Under the pieces are notes generated by a model that was not told the DNA's origin, searched no databases, and saw nothing but the letters and a program-made list of their open reading frames with translations. Source: Sarcocystis neurona (Eukaryota > Apicomplexa > Conoidasida > Eucoccidiorida > Sarcocystidae). From it: DNA of 64,000 nucleotides. Location: the NCBI GenBank assembly GCA_000727475.1, contig KL647316.1, forward strand, positions 1,157,750 to 1,221,749, given 5' to 3'. Shown here one piece after another: positions 1 through 12,868 of the stretch. Position numbers and translations under genes: made by a program. How positions within the stretch are numbered: position 1 is the first letter of the stretch; each line of letters starts with the position of its first letter.

Positions 1-959
1 GTATATATGTATGTATGCATATGATATATTTGGTGAGAAGACGCTAGTGACGAGTGCAGCCCAGGAGTGCAGGCATACATGCACGCACGTACGTCTCCAT
101 ACCTTCATCCATAGACATAGAAGCAGGCGACCACGTGATGTAGAAACAATACATACACATGTGTATATATATGGAGAAAGGAGGCGAGAAGTATACTCCG
201 CTCAAATTACACATATATGTGTGGGGGGAGCAGAGACACAGAAGATAGAGACGGGGAGAGAGCGACGGATAGAGAAGGAGACAAAACGGAACACAGGGGC
301 AAGACGCGTGTTCCTTGTATTCCATGCTTGTCAATATTCGCGTTAACAACACATACACACGTGGATATACCTGGTCGTTTCTGCTGGAGAGTGATGCGAC
401 GTTACCACACCACCGCAGGTGTATGCATGTATACGTGTTTATATGTGTATACACACGCATGCAGATGTGTGTGCAAGAGGAGCGCAGGTCCAGGGATGTT
501 CGTGGGTTTATGTAGATATGGGAGGGAAAGATCGTAGACGGTCGGGACCCCTGCCTGTTGCACACGCGTGCTGGCCTCCAGCGCAGGTGAAGAGGGACAG
601 CCCCGTCACATGTATTTATTTCCTGGTGCACACACGTCTACGTGTACGTGTGTGTGTGCATGTGTTGAAATGATCGAACTTTCTCCGGCACCATACGACG
701 AAGGGAGGCGAAGGGAGAAGCTCCCTCGTCTCGTGTGTGACTGACCAGCGCAGAACTGTCGCTGGTGAACTCTCTCTTCATTCTACGCGTAGAGACTCTT
801 CACGTACACGAACACACAGGCGTCCACGCGCACGTGGTCCCTTTTTCACTGATTCTCTGAAAAACGAGAAGGTTGCATCATCCGCTTTCCTCTCCTTTTT
901 ACGGCCAGGACACACCGCTGCTGATCAATGCCGTTGCTCGTGCTTGCACATTTCCTTCT
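1..959. other. Repeat-rich sequence without a supported gene
   Basis: Scattered ACATAC and TGTGTG microsatellite sequence. Open frames on both strands are short and repetitive. Nothing is supported. Confidence 0.6.
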
Positions 960-1330
960 GTTGTTGAGCTGTTACTGCTGGCCGCGCGGCTGGTTCTGTT
1001 GCTGCCACTGCTGCTGCTCCTACTGCTGCCACTACTCCTTCTCCTCCTCATAGGAGGACTCCCCCTTCTTCTCCCCCTGCCTCTGCTCTCGTACTGCTGC
1101 TGCTGGGGTTATGACTGCTGTTGTCACAGGCGGTGCTACTGCTGCTGCTCCCGCTGCTGCGGAGTGACCCTTTCCCCCGACGTCTGTGTGTGTCTGTGTG
1201 TCTCTTTGTCCGCACGAGTAGATGGAAGTCAGGCGGAGGCATGTGCAGCAGCAGTGCTGCTGCTGCTGCGACTGCTCCTGTGGCTGCCGCTGCTACTGCT
1301 GCTGCTGCTTCTGCTGTGCGTTGATGGACG
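960..1330. repeat. CTG/CAG trinucleotide-rich tract
   Basis: Interrupted CTG units, reading Leu/Cys on plus and Ala/Ser/Gln on minus. No splice-bounded exon could be fixed, so it is treated as repeat. Confidence 0.7.
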
Positions 1331-1639
1331 GTGTGCATCAGACCGAAAGAGGTGCTCCGAACGCGGTCGCCAACTGCGAGTCTTCTCGGGCCTTCCACCG
1401 TCCTCTCCGTTGCTGCTGTGCTGCTCGTCGACTTCGTTTTTCTCTGTCTGCTTTACTCTCAACTACGTCTCGCAGGTGGGCTGCGCGCGTCTCGTCCCTC
1501 CCTGAACGTGCGTTTCTGTCCTTCTCTATCGACACATATATGTGTATGTGTGTGTCTATGTCTCTCTATGCCTGTGTATCGCTGTATGTGTGTCTGTGTG
1601 TGTGTGTCCCCACGCATCTAGACGTCTGCACATGTATAC

Positions 1640-2110
1640 CTCTCTAATCTACTTGTATATGTGAACGTATATGTATATATATATATATGGAGATTCACCT
1701 ATACATATACATACATATATGTATATAGCTGTATACCTGGAGACGCACCTATACATCGGTGGATCTGAGTAAATGCGCGTGGACTGCTACACACTCCACT
1801 GATAAACCTTCCTTATTGCTATGTGTGTACATGTGTACATATATATTTTTATATATACATATACATATACCCCTTTTAGCGTCGCAGAAAAACGAGCCTT
1901 CACACCTACGTGTGGGCACACACACATAGCTCTACATATACATATATATATATATGTATATATAAACATATATATATATGTGTATATATATATATATATG
2001 TATATGTATGCATATGCATATACATATGTATGTATACAAATATATGTATATATATGTATATGTATACATGCTGTCTGTAATATATATATATATATGCACA
2101 TGTATGTGGC
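1640..2110. repeat. (TA)n / GTATATAC microsatellite cluster
   Basis: Dense TATATA and ACATATAC sequence around a 70-base non-repeat island near 1880-1930. Confidence 0.85.
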
Positions 2111-3340
2111 TGTGTCTAGTGTATATATGTATTGTTATGTAGGCGTAAGTAGGCTTATATATGGGTTTGAGAGCATTTTTTTCAGCAGAGAAACTACGCA
2201 CTTATCACTCACTCCCGACTCTCGCAAAAGAGGACGCTAAGACATCTGCGCCCGCAGAGAGCGAGTAGTATTTTTCTGCAAAACTTCTCGAATGAAACGG
2301 GCAACGGCAGCCAACGCACCTTTCGCGCCGGACCAGGCAATCATTCACGTACAGCAGAACATTTCCCTACCTTTTGTGTGTCCCTTTTCGACGAGCAATT
2401 TGAACTCACCAATATGCCTGTCTCTGCGTCTCTGTCTCTCTACACATAAATATATACGTGTGTGTGGGGGTATTTTGTCCTAGCGTGCACGTATAGACAT
2501 ACACACTTAGAGATACACATACGTCTTCTGCATGCGCCCAGCATAAAAGGATGCAGCCGTGTGCACAAGGAAGTCTCTGTCTACCGCTAGTCCCTGTTGC
2601 GCACCTGTTACAGATGCCGGAGACACGTATGCCGAGGTGAAAACATTTGGTCGGTGTTGCTTGTATTGCTGGCCACCACTTCCCTCAAACGTAGTTGTAG
2701 ACTTCTCTGTCTTTCTGTCGGCTCATGTCGTCGAAGTATTTCTACGGCTTGATCTCTACTTACCTTTATAACTCCACCTGTAGTTTTCATGCATGTGTTT
2801 TTCTAAATAACCGTGAAGGCACCTACGCAGATGTTTGTGAAAGTACGTACTCACAAATGCGCGGTACCTACACACATACGTACATACATACGTAGATACA
2901 TGTACATAGACGTACACGTCTGTATGAGCGCGTATTTGCGTCCGTACGAAGAGGCCTATACGAAGAGACGCATACGCAGAGACGTGGGTCGAGGTGGAAC
3001 CGCATCCAGTCCACGCGTCGGCGCTGTAGTGGACAGGCGTGTGCCGTGTTGACATTTTCCCTTTCTTCAGAAGGCGGATTTTCGCGTGAAACAGGGAAAA
3101 AAAACTGCGCGGATCGGTTAATCGAACGTTTCTTCTTCGCGCGTGCAGCCCACGTCGTTAGCTGCGAGAAACGGGAGTGTTTGTACAAATTCCCTCTTGG
3201 CTTGCATACATTGCAATACAGAGACGTGGCTGCGCTGGTGCCCTTGGCGAGGAGGGATCTCTTTACATTCGCTTCCGAGTGGCCTGCTTCTCTTTCCGTC
3301 TGGCTTCCACTTCTTTCTTTGGGAACGTTGGTGGTTTTTC
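2111..3340. other. Stretch without a supported gene
   Basis: Mixed sequence with small ACATAC clusters near 2440-2520 and 2865-2920. No exon with convincing borders was found. Confidence 0.5.
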
Positions 3341-3588
3341 CGCTGCTCTTTCTGCTGCTGACTCGGGCACTCCGACTATCACCACAAACTGCGTGCTGCT
3401 GCTGCTCCTCCTCCTTCTCCTGCTCCTCCTTCTGCGGTTGCTTTTCATTGCTTCTGTGCCGGTGATCTTCCTCCTCGCCAATTCCCTGCTGCCAAGCCTC
3501 TCCGCATTCCTCCTACCTGCTACAGGACTCGGAGTTGACCTATCGTACCAGGCGTCGCTGCCGTCACAGGCCTGGTGGATGAGGTATG
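3341..3588 (+). other. Leu-rich open frame, possible exon or CTG/CTC repeat
   Basis: Part of an open frame from 3177. It reads GFSAALSAADSGTPTITTNC, then a run of about 13 Leu from CTG/CTC units, then VDLSYQASLPSQAWWM before a GTATGC donor-like site. It could be a membrane exon or simply a trinucleotide repeat; the minus strand is also open and reads Lys/Arg/Ser-rich. Confidence 0.2.
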
Positions 3589-5515
3589 CACTTCCTCAAA
3601 ACTCTTATATGTATAGATGTTTATATATTCACCAGAAGAGCAGCACACTATATGTTCTTCTTACCTGTTTATGGGGCATATGTATACGTGGGTGACCTTA
3701 CGTACGTTTCTGAAGTAGTCGCCCTTTGTTCTCTGTGCACCCACCAAGTGGCATCTGTAAACGCTCAAGACATAAGCGGCTGCGTATACGCTACCACGTA
3801 AATACGTTCAGATGTGTATACAGAGAGAGATGGGTTTTTGTCTTTGTAGCTAAAAAGATATGTACGTGGCAACATACGACCACAGATTCATACACAGAGA
3901 GAGGCGTGTCTCTGTGCGTGTACCTGAAACAGTGTGCACGTAGCGGTGAGCGTATATACGGATACACGTGAAGGTGGAGAGAGATATATACAGATATATA
4001 TATATATATATCCACGTCTGCAAGGTGCCAGTGCGTAGAAACATAGAACGGTATTTTGTTGCCTGACGACACTGGCTTGTAGCGCCTAAGGGAAGGGGCC
4101 AGCTTCCGTTACCGCGGCTCTCTCTGCTTCTTCGTGTTTTCGCTCTCTATATATGTCCGTGTGCCAAGGAGACCTTGTACATAAATAGGTGTCTGTGTGT
4201 GTCCCTGTGTAAAATCGTCGAGTACGCTACTATCGCAACGACAGGATGCCCGTAGGTGTCTGTGTGTGTCTCCGTCACCACCGTTGCCTGTCGTCACGAT
4301 CTTCTTTTATTCGCTCCCCTTCTATTTCTCCATTTCTTCTTAGTACGTGCGTCTGGCGTCCGAGCAGAGTAGTGGGATATGAATGCCTGGGCCTTGTCTG
4401 CTGGTCCTTCCGCTTCTACTTCCCCACCAGTATCCTCACTGCTGCGCACAAACGAACGCAAACAGCAGAGGCGTACGATTGCTAGCTAGAATGGTGCACG
4501 TCCCCGCTTCCTCCTCCTCTCCGTCTGGCCAGAAGACCCGTGTGTCTCTCGGCTGCCGCCTTCCACCTGCGGGCCGCTTGTCCACGCATCCTTCCCCACG
4601 CGGCGCGCACCTTTGCTTTCCTGTCATTCCATTACACGCGTGTTGTTACTTCGTCGTGACCACATCCACAGAAAATGAACTTGCTAGACGCAAGAGGAGC
4701 CGTGTCCATAGGACGACTGCCCCGCCGTCTCTACTACTACGACTACAAAAAATAGGCAGAAGAGGGCTAAACGCAAGAGGATCTGTATGAGTACGACGAC
4801 TGCCACGCCACTACTACTAGTATTACTATTCCTACTACACACGCGACTCTTACGATGATGCCTGCTAAAAATTAGGCCTGTGGGCGACACACTCGTATAT
4901 GCGCCTTCACAAAAATCGGACTCCCATGGTGTGGCTGACATCGCCGGAGTTCTCCTCTATCATCCCTGTGAATCGAGTTGCTGCGACGGCGGCAACGGCG
5001 TGGGTGCTGCGGCTGCGCCTGCTGCCGCTTTCACTCTCTACATGCATGTGTGTATGGATCCCTGTCTGTATATATGTTTGTACACACATCTATGTATAAA
5101 CATGTACAGATTCGTACACACACACCCGTATACACACGTACATGCACAGATGCACACAAACATAAGCGTACATATATATAGACATATCTATATATATGTA
5201 TATGTATACGACCGCCGCGACCCTTCCAGCTGCTGCGATGCAGTACGACTTGGATGGAGGCATGTGCGCGACTACGGCTGCTAGTGCTGATAGTACGCGT
5301 GTGCTGTTGCTACAGCTATCAACGCCACTAGCACTGCTACGACGAAGGTGAATAGACAGAGTACTACCACCACCATCCACGCTAATGCGGAGAGCTAAAT
5401 ATTACTGTTGCGACGTGTGTATACCACTACCGAGCGCAGTGCGGGTGCTACAACGCCTATGTAACTACTGCTATGAGTCCTACGACTACAACGAGGAGAC
5501 ACGCAAAGCCCACTT
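3589..5515. other. Stretch without a supported gene
   Basis: Contains a (TA)n run at 3985-4012 and TA/ACAC sequence at 5040-5210. GC-rich sequence at 4490-4620 is open on both strands but has no recognisable product. Confidence 0.5.
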
Positions 5516-5758
5516 TTAGTAGTTGTTGTTGCCTGCGTGGTCGCCGTAGTAAAGACAGCCGAGCTCGACGAAGGAGCGTTTCTTTCCCTTCCGATTCATC
5601 TGTTCGGGAGAATGACGCAGTGGGAGAAAGGGACCGATGCTGACAACCGCTGCGCCGTCTGTCAGTGACGCAAGGGTGATGTACTGCCTTTCGCGCTCCC
5701 GCAGAACGTTCTCTGCGCAAAAGCGTCTCACTTCCTTACTCGAGCGTATTCCAGGTCT
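5516..5758 (-). CDS. Unassigned minus-strand gene, last exon
   Basis: 80 codons and TAA, with phase 0 acceptor GATACAG; a shorter start at 5712 (acceptor TTGCGCAG) is also open but does not fit the phase of the previous exon. It holds ITLASLTDGAAVVSIGPFLP and RSFVELGCLYYGDHAGNNNY. Confidence 0.45.
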   Translation of the reverse strand, partial: RPGIRSSKEVRRFCAENVLRERERQYITLASLTDGAAVVSIGPFLPLRHSPEQMNRKGKKRSFVELGCLYYGDHAGNNNY

Positions 5759-6290
5759 CTGTATCTGTACGTCCGCGCGTATATGTGCACGTATACACAC
5801 CTGAGGTACACGGGGGCACACCCCCGCGTAGTTGCTCCCGTGCAGACACGTGTTTTAGCCCACCCGTAAAAAATCTGTAGACACTGTAGGTACACTTGTA
5901 TGGATCTGCATATACACCTGTACACTTGTAGTATTGGGACCCTAAATATGTGTAGCCGCATATCTGTATATACATGTGTATGTATGTATACGGGTATACA
6001 TACTTGTGCTGCGCTGTCGCAGGAGCGACACGTACGAAGCGGCCTCCTGCGCGGTGTGGATATGCGCCCAGCTGGTCAACGCCGCTTTCATCTTTTCTCT
6101 CGGTGGCATGTTCAGAGAAAATATCTACCGCAACGCTGCTTTGGTGTTGTAAGTGGATCTGCAGTGGACGAGAAGAAACACTCGACCTACAGACACGCCA
6201 GCAGACATCTTATACGTACATGTGTAGATGTATTGTTCGTGAATATTCACGTGCATATATCGATACAAAAAAATAATGTATACGTGTAAC

Positions 6291-6331
<41 letters not shown>

Positions 6332-6914
6332 NNNNNNNNNNNNNNNNNNNNNNNNNNNNNNNNNNNNNNNNNNNNNNNNNNNNNNNNNNNNNNNNNNNNN
6401 NNNNNNNNNNNNNNNNNNNNNNNNNNNNNNNNNNNNNNNNNNNNNNNNNNNNNNNNNNNNNNNNNNNNNNNNNNNNNNNNNNNNNNNNNNNNNNNNNNNN
6501 NNNNNNNNNNNNNNNNNNNNNNNNNNNNNNNNNNNNNNNNNNNNNNNNNNNNNNNNNNNNNNNNNNNNNNNNNNNNNNNNNNNNNNNNNNNNNNNNNNNN
6601 NNNNNNNNNNNNNNNNNNNNNNNNNNNNNNNNNNNNNNNNNNNNNNNNNNNNNNNNNNNNNNNNNNNNNNNNNNNNNNNNNNNNNNNNNNNNNNNNNNNN
6701 NNNNNNNNNNNNNNNNNNNNNNNNNNNNNNNNNNNNNNNNNNNNNNNNNNNNNNNNNNNNNNNNNNNNNNNNNNNNNNNNNNNNNNNNNNNNNNNNNNNN
6801 NNNNNNNNNNNNNNNNNNNNNNNNNNNNNNNNNNNNNNNNNNNNNNNNNNNNNNNNNNNNNNNNNNNNNNNNNNNNNNNNNNNNNNNNNNNNNNNNNNNN
6901 NNNNNNNNNNNNNN

Positions 6915-6957
<43 letters not shown>

Positions 6958-9782
6958 TCAAGGCTTTCCAGTGGACGAGGGTGCAGCTGCATGAAGATGC
7001 CGTATCTATCGTTGGCGTCCACATACACACACACGACGTTGTGGGCATCCTCCATGTACATATATATATATATGAAGATATATTACGTACATCTCTGTGT
7101 ATATATATATGTATATAAAGCGTGTGTCTCTATCTATTGTCTGTACGCACATGCGTCGAGTCCTGTACCGGTGCCCTGTGTTCTGTTGGACTGAAAGTAT
7201 CTCCGCGCGTCGTTGGGGCTGCAGCTTCAGAGTTCGTCAGACGTCTCATTTGTACACGTGGCGGATACGCGTATTGGGAGCAGAAAGCAAGCAACGTGTA
7301 CACGGGGCGGCTTTTTGCAACACACGCTCCAGAGAAAGGGAGGGAAGGGAAAAAGAGCAAGACATATGTGTGTGTGCACGTGTATCGAAGAGGCAGAGAA
7401 CGGGGTAAATATTCACATGTCAAAGTGTCTGCACACGTATCGAAGAGGCAGAGAAAGGGATTTTTTGTAAACAGGTCCAGCCAAAGCCCGCTACCCGTAC
7501 TAAAGTGGACTGCATCACACACACGCGCTGAATATTTGTGTGCTTGGTGGGCGGGGCGTCCGGGCGCAGCTCGACTGTGATGTCGCAGGCGTTGCTGGTG
7601 GCAATTACATTTGCGCCGACGACGAGGATTTCTTGCCTGCTGCGCATCAATTGCACGGACGAAGCGTCGCGCAGCCTGGCGCTGCCACTGCCCGCGTGGA
7701 TCGCTAGGCCTGCAGCAGGCATGCCTCTCTACAACCCCCATGGGAGCACTGTTTTCCCTTTCTCCTGGAAGGTGAGCCGGACAGGCCTACACGCCTGTCT
7801 GCATGCCGCGACACGCATCACGAGAAAGAGAGAGAAGCCGAGACTTCCTCTGCGCGTACCTGTGGTCACACTCCCTTGCTTTCCTGTAGCTCCTAAGAAG
7901 TGCAAGGAGATTTCTCTTGAAATACGGACAGCACACAAATCTATACATATACATATATATATATATATGTATCTGCAGCACTCGTTTGAGAGCGGTGTAG
8001 CCGGGTAGTTTCACTTGGCTCTCAGGCGTTACCGAACGAATTTAGTGCGCGCGTCAGTTGATGCGTAAGCCAACTGCTGCGGTTACTACTGTTCCCGCGG
8101 GAGAGTGCCAGAAGCAAAGAACACGTTTGCAGACTGCACCCCGCAGTGACCTGAGAGTAGGGAAAGCATCCACAGGTGTCAGTAACACGTACACACATAC
8201 ATATAGGTGTCGACGTGAACTGTTGGGGTACCTCGTGGAGGAAAAGAAAGGTCGTGAGGACGCGCCAGTAGTTGTGTCGACGAATCAGGCATATTTATAT
8301 CTCGGTGCGCATACACACATCCTCTACGTGCTACTACGAACATACGTACAAAGAAGGCGAGGGACAGGAAGCGACGCAGAGACTCCTTCGTATGTGCGCG
8401 TACACAGACGGCGCTCACGTATCCTTTTGCTGGCAGTCTCACCTTACTATGCCTCTTCTCGGCCCGCGCTTGCACACATGCCTGAGCAGGAGGCTCCCCT
8501 TCTCGAAAACAGAAGAAGATAGATCATAGACGTCTGACACGTCTCCTATCAAGGACAGAAGGATACTCACGTGTGTTCGCTTCTCGTGTGTAAAAATAAA
8601 TACAGTCAACCAGATCTGAGTGTATCACTGCCTGTGTCTCATCACTTCGTATCTCTCTACCCACATATGTGTACACGCTCGTAGCCGTACACGTGTGAAC
8701 TAGGCGTCGATGCGCAAATTCATCTGCTTGACTTGTTGAGACAACCGGAGCTGTCTCTCACGACCGCTGTTCTCCCTGAAAGTTGACCACACGACGTGCT
8801 GCATACGTAGTCGTGTATAGAGCGGCCAGCGCCCCTACATATAAGGATACTGGTTCACGTGTTAACACATGTAAATATGTATATATTTATAAAGGTCCGT
8901 TTATAGAAGATTATATATTTGTGTATGGGTAGATAAATGTATATGTGTCTATTATATATATTCGAGTATAGGGATACGTGTATAGCCTGATCACGTATGT
9001 GAGCATACATAGGATGGGCGCTCGCGTCACGACTTTGTGTGCAGTCCTGGTGCGGTTCTCCAGGGAAATCTGTTTCCCTTCAGGCTGTGTGGGACACGCT
9101 CAGACATGAACCTGAATATATATACATATATATATCCACTTGTGCGCAGGAGAAAATTAGTGTGCCTCGGGCAGCGTACACTCAGGTAGACGTCACATGC
9201 AGTATCACGTACAAATGGTGGCATACGAGTATAGTCATATGTTGATACATACAAATATATGTATATATATATGAAGATCTACCAGTGAAGCGGCGGCGCC
9301 TGCTGCTTCCAGCGTAGAACACGGCGGAACCCTCACCACGGGTACTCTCTTCGCATGACGTTGCAGCGGCGCGCTCGAACAGGAATACATACTTCCGTGT
9401 AGAAAGACACGCGATTTGTTTTTGTTCGCCCGTTTAGTCGCAAGCGTATGCCTACTGGCACACAGATATATGCACGAGTGTGTATGTGTATCACCGGTAT
9501 AAACCTGTAGATGCGTACACGGTGTGTAACTGTGCGTACGGTTACAGGCCTCGAGCAGTTAAAAACTGAATAGGAAGACTCACGTATCCACAACTCCCAT
9601 TTCACAAAAAAGTATCCTCCCTCCTTCGATGACAGCGAGAGTTCCTGCGCAACCTGCCCAGGAATACACCGGAGCCGTTTTGTGCTTGATAGTGTCACGT
9701 GGGTGCTGCCGCGCTCTTCCTGTGTTTCGCAGGGGCTAGGTATCGATACCTGTACCAGCAGAACAGTTCGCGAGGGTAACAT
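5516..9782 (-). CDS. Unassigned multi-exon protein (about 250-260 aa)
   Basis: Four exons on the minus strand join in consistent phases with GT-AG borders: 9782-9584 (ATG; MLPSRTVLLVQVSIPSP to KEGGYFFVKWELWI, donor GTGAGT, phase 1), 7709 down to 7495, 7501 or 7525 (LAIHAGSGSARLRDASSVQL, QEILVVGANVIATSNACDIT), 6158-6036 (IHLQHQSSVAVDIFSEHATE, donor GTACGT) and 5758-5516 (ENVLRERERQYITLASLTDG, ending GDHAGNNNY and stop). Another exon could lie in the gap 6332-6914. The protein alternates hydrophobic beta-type strands with polar loops, has no signal peptide or membrane helix, and I do not recognise the family. It runs away from the repeat-poor segment into the repeat-rich one. Alternative: some pieces are chance open frames; the first two exons are the best supported. 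Confidence 0.5.
6036..6158 (-). CDS. Unassigned minus-strand gene, exon 3
   Basis: 41 codons, acceptor GTCCACTGCAG, donor GTACGT. Only the phase 0 frame is open; the other two have stops. Confidence 0.42.
6297..6955. repeat. (TA)n array with assembly gap
   Basis: (TA)n at 6297-6331 and 6917-6952 flanks 583 N (6332-6914). The gap most likely sits in unresolved TA repeat and falls in an intron of the minus-strand gene. Confidence 0.9.
7495..7709 (-). CDS. Unassigned minus-strand gene, exon 2
   Basis: Acceptor CTGCTGCAG. The first two bases complete Arg with the last base of exon 1. Three in-phase donors (after 7525, 7501 or 7495) are possible; the longest exon is given. Confidence 0.5.
9584..9782 (-). 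CDS. Unassigned minus-strand gene, exon 1
   Basis: 66 codons and one base from ATG. The frame stays open upstream to 9884, so another start is possible. Strong donor GTGAGT. Confidence 0.5.
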
Positions 9783-9870
9783 GGCTGCAGGCGATACACT
9801 TCCTTGTTCAGAAGCACTATGGAAATGAACAGCGTGGGCATTTCGCAAATGCTCGCGCGCTTGGAGATAA

Positions 9871-10267
9871 ATGCATCTGTACACATTTGCGTTTGTGGAA
9901 GATTACGAAAAGTGGGATAGATTCTCCCTAGGTGTGTACGAAGACGGATGCCGCCTTAGCTCACCTGTTTGTCGAATCTTACACACCACGAATACGACAG
10001 GACAGGTTTCCTGTGTGCTGCAGGACAGTTCGGTGACCTTCAGAAGCATAATTTCAGTTGCATTTCAGTGGCACACAGACTTAGCAATACGGCTTTATCT
10101 CTATATACTAGTGAAAGTCACTTTCTCACATCTTGTTTGCATTGCCCTTTCTGTGTTTGACAGGTGCAGCTGACGCTGCTCTCCCTCGGCAATGCGCTGC
10201 TCAGCACGCTGGTGGTGAAATTTTTCTTCTCTGCAGCTTTTCTCAAATTTCTGCGCGCCTGCGTTAA
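9871..10267 (+). CDS. Very tentative two-exon small ORF
   Basis: Exon 9871-9931 (MHLYTFAFVEDYEKWDRFSL) could splice to 10164-10267 after the very good acceptor TTTCTGTGTTTGACAG, giving 54 residues. The second exon is also open in the next frame, where it reads VQLTLLSLGNALLSTLVVKF, a possible membrane segment. A real exon at 10164 is more likely than this particular joining. Confidence 0.2.
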
Positions 10268-10438
10268 CTGTCCGGGCGAGTCGGATAGTCTGATTATATA
10301 GCACACCACTTGTCATGTACAATTGTAGACTCACTGCGCGGTGCGTCGTCAGAGACGACAGAAAAGGGTTCTCGCATTACCTCTAGCCACGTATTCCTGC
10401 TTTCCGAACTCAACAAAAGGCTCTCTGGCTTTTCCCGA

Positions 10439-10484
10439 CTTTATTCGGAAATAAAGCGCCTTACTGCCTTACAGTAAGGCGCTT
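10439..10484. other. Two overlapping hairpins
   Basis: 10454-10484 is a perfect 13-bp inverted repeat (AAGCGCCTTACTG, loop CCTTA). It shares three bases with a second 7-bp inverted repeat at 10439-10456 (CTTTATT, loop CGGA, AATAAAG). The two stems cannot form fully at the same time. No gene can be assigned to it. Confidence 0.75.
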
Positions 10485-11334
10485 CACTCTAAAATTGTTC
10501 ATCTAGTGCCTCTAAAAACGCCGCGCTACTGGTCACCAAACCGGTCTATAGAGACGGTCCAATATAAATCTCATACCCAAAACATGTTGTCCGTCATACA
10601 CTTGTGGAGATGCGATCCCGCCTCTAGATTTCAAACAGAGAGACTGGTTTAAACACCCTTGGATCTTCCCGTATCTGTTTACCGAGTCAAAGAAAGTGTT
10701 TTTCATGAAGAAACCTTGTCAGGCATCCGTATTTGAACCGTGTTGTTTCTAAAGTTCTCGCACGTAGGAGAAAACGGCCACCGCGCCCCTCCCGCACAAC
10801 GTTCCTCCGATTGGCACGCCTCCTCGAGAAAAAAGAGCGAAGCCTACAATTCGAGCAACGCCTTCCTCCGGTTACACGGCTATGCAATAGCAATCCTTTT
10901 AAGACAGACCAATCGCTACTGTGATATTCCGCGAAATGTCAGCGTGAACGAACGTTGAGTCGCAAAATCCCGGCGGCCTTGTCTTGCTTTTGAAAGACCC
11001 CAAAAAGATGGGAGGTCCTTTGTCTTGACCACCAAATGACATAGTTCTGCCCTAAAAAGATCTCACTTGCAAGAATCGAGGAGAGTCACTGGTGCTGAAG
11101 TTTATTTGAGTCCACCCACGCACTGGTCGCTTTCGCCCAGAACACGGGCAGGCCCGACTGCATACGGAGCACAAAGCATGGATGTGTAGTGGCGGCTTCT
11201 GCTCAGGCTCGAGATATGCCAGATACCACCTGCACCGTCGCCCTTTAGATAAACCGCAAGAAAGCACTGCCGGCAGCGACACACGTTGCCGGAGCGAATC
11301 ATACAACCTTACACAGAAGGACGGTAGGATACGT

Positions 11335-11365
11335 CGATATATATATACATATATATATATCTGTG
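11335..11365. repeat. Short (TA)n microsatellite
   Basis: One of the few microsatellites inside the repeat-poor segment. Confidence 0.8.
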
Positions 11366-11707
11366 TTCATACACGCACACAAGTCAACTAAAGATAAACG
11401 CTTGGCATGAAGCTCTTTCGCCAGGCTGAAGCAGTGGAGCGAGGAATGCCGTATTAAATGCAGATTTTTCCTCTTTGGTACGTAAGTGTGTATGCACTTT
11501 TAGAGTAAAACAGCGGTGGATTTCGGTCAGGGCCTGATACAACTTCTACAACGGTTTGGTGCCCAGTTTCATCCAAGTCTTCCGGCGAGCCATGCACGCC
11601 TGTATGTGTATGTAGCAATGGCAGTCAACCTTCCACGGGAGAGCATATCACTCTGCCTCCGCCTCCGTAATGATAAATACATCTTCGGTAGGATCTGCGA
11701 ATGCCGT

Positions 11708-11909
11708 CATGCCGATCAAGAAGGAAGGATGCTGAAATCCCGCGTGCCGCTATATACGTCCACGAACAGCAAGTACCTGATGAAGCCGGGAGATCAACTG
11801 CACACCATCATGCGGATCAAGGAGAAAGGACGTTGCAATCCCGCGTGCCGCTATATGTATGTCTACGAACAGCAGATACCTGAAGCCGGGAGATCGACTG
11901 CAGACGTCT
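11708..11909. repeat. Two-copy tandem duplication, 101-bp period
   Basis: Both copies contain ATCCCGCGTGCCGCTATAT, exactly 101 bases apart (11737 and 11838), followed by ACGAACAGCA and GCCGGGAGATC. A plus-strand frame (11516-11968) is open through both copies with diverged translation, but it shows no recognisable product. Confidence 0.8.
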
Positions 11910-12801
11910 ACTCAATAACAACAGCAACACGAAATACGGGCGAGGAAGTTGCCTTGTACACAACCTGAACACAAGCTAGAACTCGCGCTTCCGGCTGCTT
12001 CCGTGCTGCCATTGAATATACACACAGATATACATGTGTACACACAAAGCACATTTCTCTACAAAAGCGTCTACATGTTTGTGAAGCGAATGGAAGACAG
12101 CGATCACGATGACACAGGTGGCACGCTAGAGTTGTTCAGCCGTCCTTCTCACGTGACCGCTTGAACTTCACGTATTCGGTAATCTGCCGTCTTCTCACCT
12201 ACTCGCCTCAAGTGCATATACGCACGGTCAACTCGTAAACATGTTTTATGCATACTGATCCGTAACAGCGGACACCTGGGTCAGAATTTGACACACAGGG
12301 ATTAGAACGGTGAGCTGTACGTCCAGGTCACTGCTTTCTCCGCTTAGGGACAGGATCTTCTCTGTACTACCGCACATTTTCCGGTGTCCGCCGTCCGGTC
12401 AAAAGACGAGTGGTGCAACAAGAAGAACAGCAGCGACGGTTTCTTATTGCACGACGCAGGCAGGTACGTGCAAGACCCTACGAGTTCGCTTCTTTTCTCT
12501 TCTGCTTGTATACGCATGTAGATAGGGACAGACGGATGGATAGATGCCTGAATATGTGCACGTCCACAGACACATTGAACTGTAGTTCTGTCTTCTTTCT
12601 CCATATTATGTATCAAGAGATCCAGACTCTTGTCTGTTGGAATCAATATCACTGCATAGGCGCACGCCTGCACATACTGAGCCGCATATAGATATAGAGT
12701 GAAGTCGAGAAAGAAACGGTGCGGTGCAAGTATAGCCACGCTTTTTTGTTGGGTGAGACTAAGCTTCCCTATCCTTTTATTTACATGGGCGTACAAGTAC
12801 A

Positions 12802-12832
12802 ATGTGTGTGTGTATGTATGTACGTATGTACG

Positions 12833-12866
<34 letters not shown>

Positions 12867-12868
12867 TG
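12802..12868. repeat. (TATG)n microsatellite
   Basis: GTGTGTGTATG grading into nine or more TATG/TACG units. Confidence 0.9.
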
